Origin: Glebionis coronaria
Taxonomy: Eukaryota; Streptophyta; Magnoliopsida; Asterales; Asteraceae
Length of the DNA: 64,000 nucleotides
Direction: 5' to 3'
Assembly (NCBI GenBank): GCA_025667525.1
Contig: CM046876.1
Span: 78,463,235 to 78,527,234 of the forward strand
The translations under genes and the position numbers were made by a program. Numbering within the stretch: position 1 is the stretch's first letter; every line of letters starts with the position of its first letter. This document shows positions 1 through 9,372 of this stretch, piece after piece. Below the pieces are notes generated by a model. The model saw only the letters and a list, made by a program, of their open reading frames with translations. It made no database searches and had not been told where the DNA came from.

Positions 1-2757
1 TGAAATTGCAAACTTCTAAAGTATTTTATAAAGGAATCTGATTAAACATTGAGGAGGACTAAACGGCTATTTTTTCAAAGATGGGGGATCATTACTGCCA
101 CAATTAAAAACTTTCTACCCGAGCCTAAACCCATACTAGTCAAAAACCCAACCTAGCCCAACAACAAATCACCTCAACCCATCTCTTTACCCGGTTTACG
201 TGGCTCAATATTTAAACTAATTATTATTAATTAAGGGGCGAGTAACATATGTTTAATCTCTAAACAATATCAAACTACACCTTGTTGCCATAATCTCATA
301 TGGTCACTTAATCAAAGGGTTTTTGGCTGATGATTTCCAGATTTTTAATTAAACACCCCCTCAACATATCCACATAGGTTTGAAAGTGACTTCTCATACC
401 ATTGTCCCCCCATGGGGTTTCCCTGCTCACATGATACCTCGTCCAACTTGGCATATTGACTAAATCAATGACTCATGGCTCAAACTTGTTCCCTACTCAT
501 AAATTAATGGTTCAAGATCAAATGTAGCAGCTGGCATACTTCACAAGATGTCATAGATCTAATGAAGCTTTTGACCAAGTTTAAAATTCGAATTTTAGTA
601 AGGAATCTTCAAGGACATATTGGGAATTTCATAGTTTAGGGTTTTGTGATCTAAATCATTCCCCCATCATGTATATATAGACTAGAGAAGAATAGTTGTA
701 ATTTTGTTCCAAAATTTGTAAACTTTAAATTTTAACTAGTTAATGGAAAGCTTGAACCTTAAAATTTTGAGTTCAAGTTTACTTTTAAGTGTGATTTACT
801 TTTTTTAGTTACCTTTAATTTTTATGCAAACCTTAAATTTCAGTTTAACAAATTTGCTTGTTTAGAATCCGTTTTTGACTAAGTACTTTTGGGGACCTAA
901 GAACCTATAACCTGATTATGGGTGTTTAATTTGACAAATCAAGCACTTGTAAGGACAATACACTCTTTTTTAATTCTTGTTCATTTAATTTCAGTTGCAA
1001 AATAATTGTTCTTTCCAAGGTGTTTCCAAAAAATCAGTTTGTTTACTTGTTGTTAATACTCACTATAGCAAAATCTATTTCAAGCTTAACTGACAATCAA
1101 ACTTGTGACTAGCTTTTGGTACTTGGTTTATTTCTTTTTGTTGTTGCAGGTCTCAAGTAGATAGGATATATCGTCAGTCCTTCGTTGTTTGTTTCTTGGG
1201 TTCTGTTGTAGAACTACCAACCAAGAACAATGCATAAGATCATTTTAACTCCTCTCATAAGCTCCCACGGGCCACCTATGCTTCTATTTTGTTTACATCA
1301 TCTGTTGTGAGGCCTGGATGTAGGTCCTATATGGTGAAGGCTTTGAACTCACAAAATTGCTTGATTTGTCCTTCTGTGATAAGTTATGTGAATTTCTAGT
1401 AAACTGCTTATGTCCTGATTTAATTGTAAACTTTCACTTGTTTATGCATAGTTATGTTGATTATGCCTTGTTCTTGTTTAATTATAGTTAAATACTCTAA
1501 CGGTTTGGTCAAATCTTTGTAATCTCCTAGTTATAGGAGTGCTTGAGATTAGCTACTTATGGTTTGAGTGACACAAGGTTTAAGTTAGCATCTGCTTTTA
1601 CACTTTTTCTAGGCTTAGAGTTGATCATATTTACTGTTTATTTGGTCTTTGTAGTGTAAAAATATTTGATTTCCTTGTTTTCTATTTTTTTGCATCATTG
1701 TCTGATTTGCTCTTTTTTAGTTTCATCTGTTATCTGATACAAGACTGGTGCTTGTTGTCTGTCTGGTATGCCTGTTTGTATTAAAGGTTGATTTGAATCA
1801 TGACTTGTGCAAAATTTGTGCTTCTAGCCTGCCAAATGCATCAAATGATTTTCATGCTTAGTTGTTAGGATTCAATTTATGTTATTTAGGATTTAGTTAG
1901 TTTAGGTATAAGTGTTCATCTATTTAGAGTTGTTTGGATTTGTAGTCTGCTTTATAAGTTATGCTGATAAGCCTAATCTTAACTTAATGCAACTAGTTTA
2001 GGACAACTGTAGCATCAGTTTTCACTCTTTTGCGTTTTGCTTTAAATGATTGTCTATCTGTGTTTGAGTGTTTCTTTTGGTGTGCTAGTTGCTATTTGAA
2101 CTGATTTGTATAATTGCATACCAACTGGCTTATCAGTTTGCTTATTATCCAGAAAAGGCCAACTGCCTATCTTGCATCCCAAGGATTTTCCCTCAAATCC
2201 ATCAACCACAGTTCACAAGTTCATTTTTCAGCTTAACTTAGTATATTCCAGCTTTTCTTTCATTTTTGTACAAGGTTGACTTTTGTACAAAAGTGGCCAT
2301 TTGGCTTTTTTTGATTTTCCAGCTTATTCAGTCATACAATAACTTAGTTTTTGTATTCAATCTCATTTTTTATAGCTTATTATCAGTTTTCCATAGTTCT
2401 GTTTCAATTGGTTAAGTTTTCATTAGGTTTTTAACTTATTTACATTTTTCGAAAGTGCTTATTAGTTTATTTATTTTTTTCTAGTTAGCTTATTGGGGTT
2501 TTTCCTCATTTCATTGTCTTTTTAACCTCATTTCTTAGCTTTTTTGCAAAAAAAAAACAGGTCTTGTAGTTGAGTTTTAAGCCAAATCGATTATTTTATC
2601 TTTTTGTGCTTTTTACTTTTTGCTTATTTTAGCTTATTGAGTCAATCTTTTTAGAAAATTATTTTTGCAATTTTCTTATAAGTCCAAAATATTAAGGTAT
2701 GCCAAAAAGTAGCCAATAAGCTTCTGTTTTTAGCTTATTGGGCTTATAAGGTCCATT
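1..2757. other. AT-rich non-coding region, possibly part of a long gypsy LTR
   Basis: No reading frame of useful length or recognisable protein is visible on either strand. A TATA-like box lies at 672-679, and a pyrimidine-rich tract ending in TTGCAG near 1141-1150 resembles a 3' splice site. From about 2100 to 2760 the motif AGCTTATT or GCTTATT recurs about ten times, and the same motif is frequent in the gypsy solo LTR at 25743-26000. Together with the gypsy primer binding site at 5453, this suggests that at least the right part belongs to the 5' LTR of gypsy A. No LTR start was found, so the assignment is an inference. Confidence 0.35.
672..679 (+). promoter_or_regulatory. TATA-like box
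   Basis: The sequence TATATATA follows a C-rich stretch and precedes an AT-rich region with pyrimidine runs. If 1-5452 is a long gypsy LTR, this would be its core promoter, comparable to the CTATAAATAG box near 33909 in the gypsy B LTR. Otherwise it could serve an unrecognised transcript, or be chance in AT-rich DNA. Confidence 0.25.
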
Positions 2758-2771
2758 AAGCTAACTTATAG
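2758..2771 (+). repeat. Target site duplication of the LINE, left copy
   Basis: The 14-base sequence AAGCTAACTTATAG is repeated exactly at 4954-4967, just after the A-run ending the LINE. A long perfect duplication next to a poly(A) tail is the standard signature of target-primed reverse transcription. Confidence 0.9.
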
Positions 2772-4953
2772 TAATAAAAAATGGCCGCCCACACACAAAA
2801 CCCTAAAAATGGCCGCCCCTTTTTTTGAATCTGATTCTTTTCTCTTGCTTGCTTTCCTCATCTTCTAGTGTGTATATTGGATTGAAGTTTTTCATCTTTA
2901 TTCTTTCTAGTCACGATCTATTACGCCTGTGGTGTTTTAGGGTTTCTTTTTGTTTTGGTCTATTCCTTAACGAGATAAATCTTATTCACTCCAAAGGTGT
3001 GATTGGTTCGTCTATAGACTGGATCAAGGTTGAGGATTCTACTTTCTGTATATGCACATTGGTGAAGGATTTAGTAGGGTTTCGAATTAGGGTTTTATTA
3101 GGGCAACGGTGGTTTGTATTCTGTCATTGTTTTATTTGGTGGTGTGGTCTTTTCGTGTATATGAGGGTGATGGCAAACGCCTGTGGGGAAATTGATGTGG
3201 GAGCGTTTATGGCGCATATGCAAATATTGAAAGAAACCAAAGTGGCTGATTTATCACATCCTGTTTTGAATGAATCTAGGGTTTCACAAGAACTGCTATC
3301 TAATATCGATGATGCTAGGGTTCTTGAGGAATCAAATGGTGTTCAAAGTGGTCCCACGGATGATGAACAACATGGTCAGGTACCAATGCATAGTCCTTGT
3401 GATACAAGTATTAAGATGCGACCAGGGATGTTTTCAGATCAGAATAAAGATGGTCATGTTACGGGTAATAACAAGGAAGAGAATGGATCGATAAGGGATC
3501 AGAATGTTGATCAGAAGATGGGTTCATTTGCATCGGTCCTGCAAGGCAAGGCTGTTCAGAACATGGATGTCCATAATAAGCCGAGTTCAAAGGTTGTGAA
3601 GATTTCAGAATTGCGATGTGAGGAGCATGTTGAGGGAGCTCGAATTGCAATCCCGTATGATGCTGTTGAAGCGATTGAATCACGTTTTGCGCACACGCTA
3701 TATGGTCATTTTATTGGTAAATGGTTAGCTTTCTCGCTTGTGGAAAACTATGTTAAAAATACGTGGGCTCGATTTGGTTTGAAACGTGTTCAACTTCATG
3801 AAGATTTTTTCCTTTTCCAATTTAATTCGCAAGAAGGAATGGAAGGAGTTCTTGAAAATGGCTCGTGGTTAATTAGAAACGTGCCTATTTTCTTGAACAT
3901 ATGGTCGCCGACTACTGATCTACAAAAGGCGGAGATCAAGAAAGCACCGGTGTGGGTTAAACTTCATCATGTGCTGATTGTTGCTTATTCGGAGGTTGGT
4001 CTTAGTCTTATCACTACCCAAATTGGTACACCCATTATGCTTGATTCTTATACGAGTAATATGTGTGCTAACTCATGAGGTCGTAGCACCTATGCTCGTG
4101 CTCTTATTGAGGTTTTAGCTGATGTTGAGTTACTGGATTCGATGGTAATTGTTGTTCCTAAAGGTCGTGATAAAGGTCATTCTTTGGTTACGATTGATAT
4201 CGAGTACGAATGGAAACCACCTAGATGCTCTACATGCTTGATTTTTGATCATATTAATGATAGGTACCCGAAATTGCCTAAGGAAATGGTCGTTCATGCT
4301 ACTAGTGTTATGGTAGATGATGGGTTTGAGGTGGTTAAGAATAAGAAGAATAAGGGTAAGAAGAAGCAACCACAAGTTGCAGGTATCAAGTTAACTAAAC
4401 CGGCTCTTAATCTTCAGTTTCGTAATGTTGAGAGGGGTGAGACCTCTAAAGCTACGGGTAAGAATCCTAAGCCGGCTGCTCCTATGCTTAAGAAGGGTTT
4501 CTTGAATAACAAAGCCTAGAGTTTTGTAGTTAAGACTAATTATTAGGGGAAGAGTTATCATAATTCTTTTAGTGCTCTTTGGGATAAGATAGATGATGGT
4601 ACAGATTGGGAGGATGGTTTTAACACCAAGGAAGATGTGGTTAATGCTAGTGATAGTGAGGTTGAAGAAGTCATATCGATTGATGATCGGCATGGCTCCT
4701 AGCCTGATGTTCGCTCTAAGTGTTAATCGTGATGTCGTTTTACTTTTATTGTTCATGCACCTTTAGGTGGTTTTTTCCTATTGGTGTTATTTGTTTTGTA
4801 ATTGTTTAGTAGGATCATATGGCATGTCATATGATATAGTGGTTGTTCAAGCTTTTGCTTGAGGTTAATGTAGCATTGCAGCTACATTCCATTGTACTTC
4901 AACGCTTTTGGGATATATTTTACCGGGGTTGATTCCCCTTTACCCAAAAAAAA
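2772..4953 (+). mobile_element. ORF1-only LINE-type retrotransposon
   Basis: The element is bounded by a 14-bp target duplication and ends in an A-run at 4946-4953, preceded by a 3' region of the plant L1-like type (ACCGGGGTTGATTCCCC upstream of the A-run). It holds only an ORF1-like frame with a DUF4283-type domain and a zinc knuckle; no endonuclease or reverse transcriptase is present. Since both ends are intact, it is a short non-autonomous copy rather than a 5'-truncated one, and was presumably mobilised by the enzymes of a complete relative. The leader repeats AAAATGGCCGCCC twice (near 2779 and 2806). Confidence 0.8.
3161..4702 (+). pseudogene. LINE ORF1-like protein, DUF4283 domain plus zinc knuckle, broken
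   Basis: The frame runs from an ATG at 3161 (or 3170) to a TAG at 4700-4702. It would encode an RNA-binding ORF1/gag-like protein. The N-terminal third is polar and low-complexity. A DUF4283-like domain follows around 3620-4060 (motifs WARFGLKR, NGSWLIRN and PVWVKLH). A CX2CX4HX4C-type knuckle lies near 4227-4265, but its last cysteine is tyrosine. Three in-frame stops break it: TGA at 4076-4078 where the family has tryptophan, and TAG at 4517-4519 and 4544-4546. The Trp-to-stop and Cys-to-Tyr changes both fit G-to-A decay of methylated DNA. Recognition is by motif memory; no search was run. Confidence 0.75.
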
Positions 4954-4967
4954 AAGCTAACTTATAG
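4954..4967 (+). repeat. Target site duplication of the LINE, right copy
   Basis: Exact copy of the 14 bases at 2758-2771, directly abutting the element's A-run. Confidence 0.9.
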
Positions 4968-5452
4968 CTTATTTATGGCTTATTGGCTTGGATTCAGCTT
5001 TTGGGTCTTTGGAAAATTATGTTTAGAATTAATATTTACATCAAACATGTCCATTAGTTTTGGACTGTTTTTATATTGGGCCTGTTTGAGGCCCATTTAG
5101 GCTTTTTTTTAACTATTTTTATTTTTATTTTTGCTTTAAATAGGTAATATTAAATAAGTTTTCAAATTTTTAGAATTTTCTATATTTTTGATTATTTTAA
5201 TATTACTTTCGTCTCAATTTGCGTGCCAACGTAATTCGTCTTAGGTTCAATCCGTCGTAGTGTAGTTTCGTCTTTATTTTAAAACCTTTCTATCAAAAAA
5301 CGTAAACTACTCCAAAAACATATTAATGGCCATAACTCACCCTCCTTTATGAATGAACTCGACTTTCGGTTTTAATGTTTTACGTCTTAAGCCTAATACT
5401 TACCTATTTGCAATTACTTTTCATAAAGTGTTGCATTTTTCTACCTCAATTA
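4968..5452 (+). other. Probable 3' end of the gypsy A 5' LTR
   Basis: Non-coding AT-rich sequence that lies directly before a gypsy primer binding site, so it should be the U5 end of an LTR. A plausible LTR end is the CTCA at 5445-5448, just before ATTATGGCGCCG. The GCTTATT motif seen left of the LINE continues here (4967-4990), consistent with the LINE having inserted into this LTR. The matching 3' LTR of gypsy A was not found in the window. Confidence 0.45.
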
Positions 5453-5470
5453 TGGCGCCGCTGCCGGGGA
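5453..5470 (+). promoter_or_regulatory. Primer binding site of gypsy A (tRNA-Asp type)
   Basis: The 18 bases TGGCGCCGCTGCCGGGGA complement the 3' end of plant tRNA-Asp, including CCA, with one mismatch (GCTGCC where tRNA-Asp predicts GTTGCC). This class of site is common in plant Ty3/gypsy elements such as Athila. It fixes the orientation of gypsy A and the end of its 5' LTR. Confidence 0.8.
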
Positions 5471-6220
5471 GGTGAGTTTGTGTGTCATACGTGTTTGTTT
5501 GAGTAGTTTACGTTTTTGACCTTCCATTTTTGGAAGTGTACAAATTTTGAATACTCGTTTTAGTTTTTATTATTAGCCATATATATAAATAGTGTAATTA
5601 GAACTCTATTTACACCGTATAATTTGTTTATTCATTTTTATTGTATATATATTACTATATTGTTTACGTAGCACAAATAAATTTACATAATCTCCAAAAG
5701 AGTGAAAACCCACCCCAATTATTAGCGATCCATAATTTTTGGTGGTATCGATCAAAGAAAAGTTAAAGAAAAAATAAATAAATACTCTTAAGAAGTTTAA
5801 TATCGATTAGTACAAACTATAAGGTGCGTATAAGGCGGGTATTATAAAAAAACACCCTAAAGAAAAAGGCTCTTAAGTGCTTCGCGCCGCCTCGTTTCTC
5901 CGCTCGCTTGTGCGTACTTTGAAAGTAAGGACTAATTAAGGGTTTGCAATTCAAAGTATTAATATCATATATTTGCTTTCTTAAATTATTGAACCCTCGA
6001 AACGTTTTGGTTTTCAACCAACGTCTCAAAGTCGAACGAAGGTTTTTACTCAACGTAATTACTATCATTCTTTTGGATTCTCTAATCGAGACTTTGATTT
6101 GAGGAGAGATTTTTATGGATTTGTTAATCTACGTAATACACCAAAATACCAAAAAAATAAAAAATAAAAACAACAAAAAAAATCTTCTTTGCTACCCCCC
6201 TCAATTTCTTTCATTAGTGC
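5471..6220 (+). other. Gypsy A untranslated leader with a candidate intron (5472-6217)
   Basis: No coding sequence is seen between the primer binding site and the gag start. Immediately after the site stands a strong 5' splice consensus, AG/GTGAGT (GT at 5472-5473), and four bases before the gag ATG at 6221 stands TTTCTTTCATTAG, a good 3' splice site ending at 6217. A spliced leader is therefore possible. The tandem duplication unit starts inside this leader, at 5932. Confidence 0.4.
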
Positions 6221-8060
6221 ATGCGCACTCGATCAACTGATTATCCTACTCCCATCTTAAACAACGTTACGGCTCGACGTAATCAACATCGAAGAAATCA
6301 ACAACAACAACGTTAACCAAGACAAGTATAACCCCGAGCTCTGTCGCGGGTGGCAAGTGGCAACTTTTTGTGTAAAACTCCGAGAGGCGCGTTAATGACT
6401 ATCGATAATAGGTCTAAGATTTTCCAACTCCGTAGCATACCGAATGTTTCCAATGTCGCCAACGTTAGTTATGTTAATCATGATATTGAGAGATTTGACG
6501 CAAAGGTCGATAAATTAACAGATGTTTTCACGAGCTTGTTGAGTTAATTGAAAAAGAAAGACGCTTCCGCTACGGTGAAAGTGGTTGAGGCTTCGTGTAC
6601 GTTTTGTGATGGACCTTATAATTATTACGAGTGTGCGGCTACGGATGGCCAAACGTCGAGCGTTAATGCGGTTAATGAAAATTTTATTATTAATCAAAAT
6701 AACGCGGGTCCATCACAACGAGGTTTTAACAATCAAGGCACCAATTTTAATCAAAATCGAAACAATTTTCAAGGAAATAATTACCAAGGTCAAAACTTAG
6801 GATTTCAAAATCGAGGTTTTAACAACAAAAATCAAAATCGGAATTTATTCATGGTCAAAGTTCAAATGGTAATTTTCAAAGCAACAACAATCAAATGAAT
6901 TTTTCAAGCGGGAATCAAAACCAAGGAAACTTTAATCAACATCGAAACGGTTTTTCAAATGAATTCAAGATTACTTGAAATCAAATGAAGCTAATATGAG
7001 GAAATTAGAGGGTCAAATTGGTACTTTGAAAAACGAAATTTCCAATACTTTGAAAGGTCAAAATAACAAAATTGAGCAAAATCAAAGTAAACTCGAGAGT
7101 GTGTTTGCGGCTATATTGAACAAACCGTCCACTTCGGGTCCATTACCAAGTAACACTGTGACCAACCCGGAGGAGCAAGTTAAAGCCACTACGTCTCATG
7201 AAAAATACCGTGTGATTACCCCTACCCTTGATGGCTTTACCGTTGTGCATTCGTCTCTACCCTCTACCACAACGACATCCTCTTTTTCTAAGGTCGAAGG
7301 GAAGAAGGTGGCGACCTTGGACGAGATTACACATTCTTTTTCTTCACCGTTTTAAACCTTCTCGTGTATCTCGTATCCCATTCACCGTTTTAAAAGAGAG
7401 TTTCATCGACTTGACCAAGGTGCACCTTGAGTAAACTTGTGCCGCGGTTTTTATATGGAATCCTAAAAAGGATATGCCTAAGAAACAAGAAGATTCGGGC
7501 CGGTTTCTCATTCCTTGTAAATTTCTTGAGATTGAGGAATGCATAGCACTAGCAACCTCGGCCCTAGCATTAATTTCATGTATCTTTCTATTTGTAAATT
7601 AATGGAATTGCCTAATCTTACCCCTACGAATATGGTCATCGGGCTAGCAAATTGCACCCTTGATAAACCTGTTAGTATAGCCGAAGACATATATGTTCAA
7701 GTTAGAAATTTCACGTTTCTTGCGGATTTTGCTATTTCCGACTACGAGTGCGATCCTAATTCCCCTATCATTTTAGGTAGACCATTTTTATCGATGACTC
7801 GAGCCTAAATTAACGTTTTCGGCGGGAAATTGACTTTATGTTATAGGGAGGATAAGATGGAATTTTTAGCGGATAAATCCCAAGATAAAAACAAAACCGG
7901 TGATTCTCCAAATAATACTTTTCGAATCAATCTTTCTCAATTTGAAAATAAAAGATTAGATAAATGTTTTGTAAGAATTAAAAAGAATGCTTTTAACGAT
8001 GACGATTTAAACGATAAAGAGTATGCCTATGTAGTTGAAAAAGGTTTACGAAAATGTATG
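6221..8060 (+). pseudogene. Gypsy A gag-protease, degraded, unit 1
   Basis: The frame starts at an ATG at 6221 with MRTRS, the same N-terminus as the intact gag of gypsy B. After about 30 codons it jumps to the segment LCKTPRGALM, which in relatives lies after the capsid domain, so the core capsid domain has been deleted. A CX2CX4YX4C knuckle variant (CTFCDGPYNYYEC) lies at 6598-6636, then an Asn/Gln-rich stretch and a coiled-coil-like segment (6975-7130). A retropepsin-like part follows at 7551-7800 with DLGPS-type and ILGRPF motifs; here even the aspartate of the active-site motif is lost (SNLGPS). Several stops break the frame. Copia A interrupts it at 8061. Confidence 0.7.
8056..8060 (+). 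repeat. Target site duplication of copia A, left copy (GTATG)
   Basis: GTATG directly precedes the LTR start at 8061 and recurs at 24154-24158 directly after the 3' LTR. The same five bases also precede the duplicated LTR at 14997, as expected if duplication came after insertion. Confidence 0.85.
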
Positions 8061-8478
8061 TGTTTATGCAATGATGCCTAAAAATGTTACTTGCATTTTT
8101 CGGTCTCGCTTTGTTTTGATTACGAAAATATATAAAAACAAGCATTTACGAAAACAACGATAACGAATTCTTGAATTCAAGTATTTTTCATTTCAACCTT
8201 TATCACTTAAGGTATGTACAAATAAGTACTCATCCTAATTAAGTGATCACTGATTTAATCTTTTCTTAAAATTCACTTTTTATTAAGTGTGACAAGTTTT
8301 TATTAAACTTTATTTTTAAGAAAATGTTTTATTAAATTAAATATTTGAAAATTTGAAATTACATATTCTATCTTGGTTTGGAATATCCTTTTAGGATATT
8401 TTAATCACCAGATTCGAACCATACAACTAAAAGACAAAAAGGAGCGGAGTCTATTCTGGCGGTTCCTTAAGTGGATAT

Positions 8479-8504
8479 GCGGTTCCTTATCGATAAGGAA
8501 CCGC
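8479..8504. promoter_or_regulatory. 26-bp perfect palindrome in the copia A LTR
   Basis: Arms GCGGTTCCTTATC and GATAAGGAACCGC form an exact inverted repeat without spacer, centred on ATCGAT about 63 bp upstream of the TATA box. Partial copies of the half-site (CGGTTCC or GAACCGCGG) flank it at 8459-8466 and 8518-8526. The position suggests a site for a dimeric DNA-binding protein; a cruciform or RNA hairpin is an alternative. Confidence 0.6.
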
Positions 8505-8553
8505 GGGCTACAATAAAGAACCGCGGGAAGATATAGCCGTTGGAGCCTTGTCT

Positions 8554-8560
8554 TATAAAT
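8554..8560 (+). promoter_or_regulatory. TATA box of the copia A LTR
   Basis: TATAAAT within CTTATAAATAG, downstream of the palindrome cluster and upstream of a pyrimidine-rich likely start region. Unit 2 has the same box near 15494. The 3' LTR has the weakened TTAAAAATAG at the matching place. Confidence 0.6.
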
Positions 8561-9304
8561 AGTTGACCATTCTCAGATTTTCTCTTCACCTCTTTTGCAC
8601 ATATAATTCCAGATTCTTTCATACTTCTAAAATCATTCAAATCCTTGGTCATTTGGTTGATTACTACTTGTTTAGAAGTGAATCTTTCTTCTCCCATCTC
8701 TTCCTCTCCAAGTGCAAAGAGAAGAACACTTTCATCCTTGAAGTGTTGTGTTTACATCAAAGATACATTGAAGATCAAATCTTATTTATTCTTTGTTGTG
8801 TCATTGTTGTGAAGATCCAAGTAGTTGTGTCTATTTGGAAGTTGTGTATGTACTAAGGTTTATACTTGGTCCTTAAAGTATACTAGTGTAGATTGGTCCT
8901 AGCTAAGATTAGGGCTCGGCTTTTAGCTTAGATTCGGAAATTAGATAAGCAACGTTGTGTACGATTTCTCCACCTTAAGGATCTTGTTGATTAGTGAACT
9001 CTCGAGTAAAGAGTACTCGAGGAGTGGAGTAGGGACGAGGAGTGAGCTTCGTTGCCGAACCACTATAAATCCTTAGTGTTTGGTTTGATCTTTCTTTCCC
9101 TTATCTCTTTACATTCATTATTCTTTATACTTGTGATTATTAGTTTAGTTGCACTATACCTTATTCATATTGTGTATAAGAAGGTTTCACATAATCACTC
9201 AAGTCTAAGTTTTTTTAAAGGATTTTTGAAAACCGTCTTTTGACAAGTAAATTTTAAAAAAACTATTCACCCCCCCCCCCCCCCCCCACCTTCTAGTTTC
9301 TACA

Positions 9305-9319
9305 ATTGGTACCAGAGCG
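9305..9319 (+). promoter_or_regulatory. Primer binding site of copia A, unit 1
   Basis: ATTGGTACCAGAGCG follows the LTR end. It contains the copia site complementary to initiator tRNA-Met (consensus TGGTATCAGAGC) with one mismatch. Confidence 0.8.
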
Positions 9320-9372
9320 TGGTTGCTCAAGCTTTTTTAAAATATATTATATTTTAAAACTTGAATCGATCT

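Larger units (their letters stand above)
8061..9304 (+). repeat. Copia A 5' LTR, unit 1
   Basis: 1244 bp, from TGTTTATGCAATG to TTTCTACA, followed by the primer binding site. It holds a cluster of CGGTTCC and GGAACCG motifs (8458-8524), with a 26-bp perfect palindrome at 8479-8504, upstream of a TATA box at 8554-8560. A run of 18 C lies at 9270-9287. By eye it differs from the second LTR at roughly 25 positions. Confidence 0.88.

Noticed and set aside
1141..1152. Splice-acceptor-like sequence as evidence for a host gene in 1-2757
   Set aside because: No coding exon lies on either side, and T-rich sequence makes such sites common.
8563..8856. Frames in copia A LTRs (8563-8856, 9052-9243 and copies in the other LTRs)
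   Set aside because: They lie in non-coding LTR sequence, are hydrophobic from T-rich composition, and appear only because the LTR itself is repeated.
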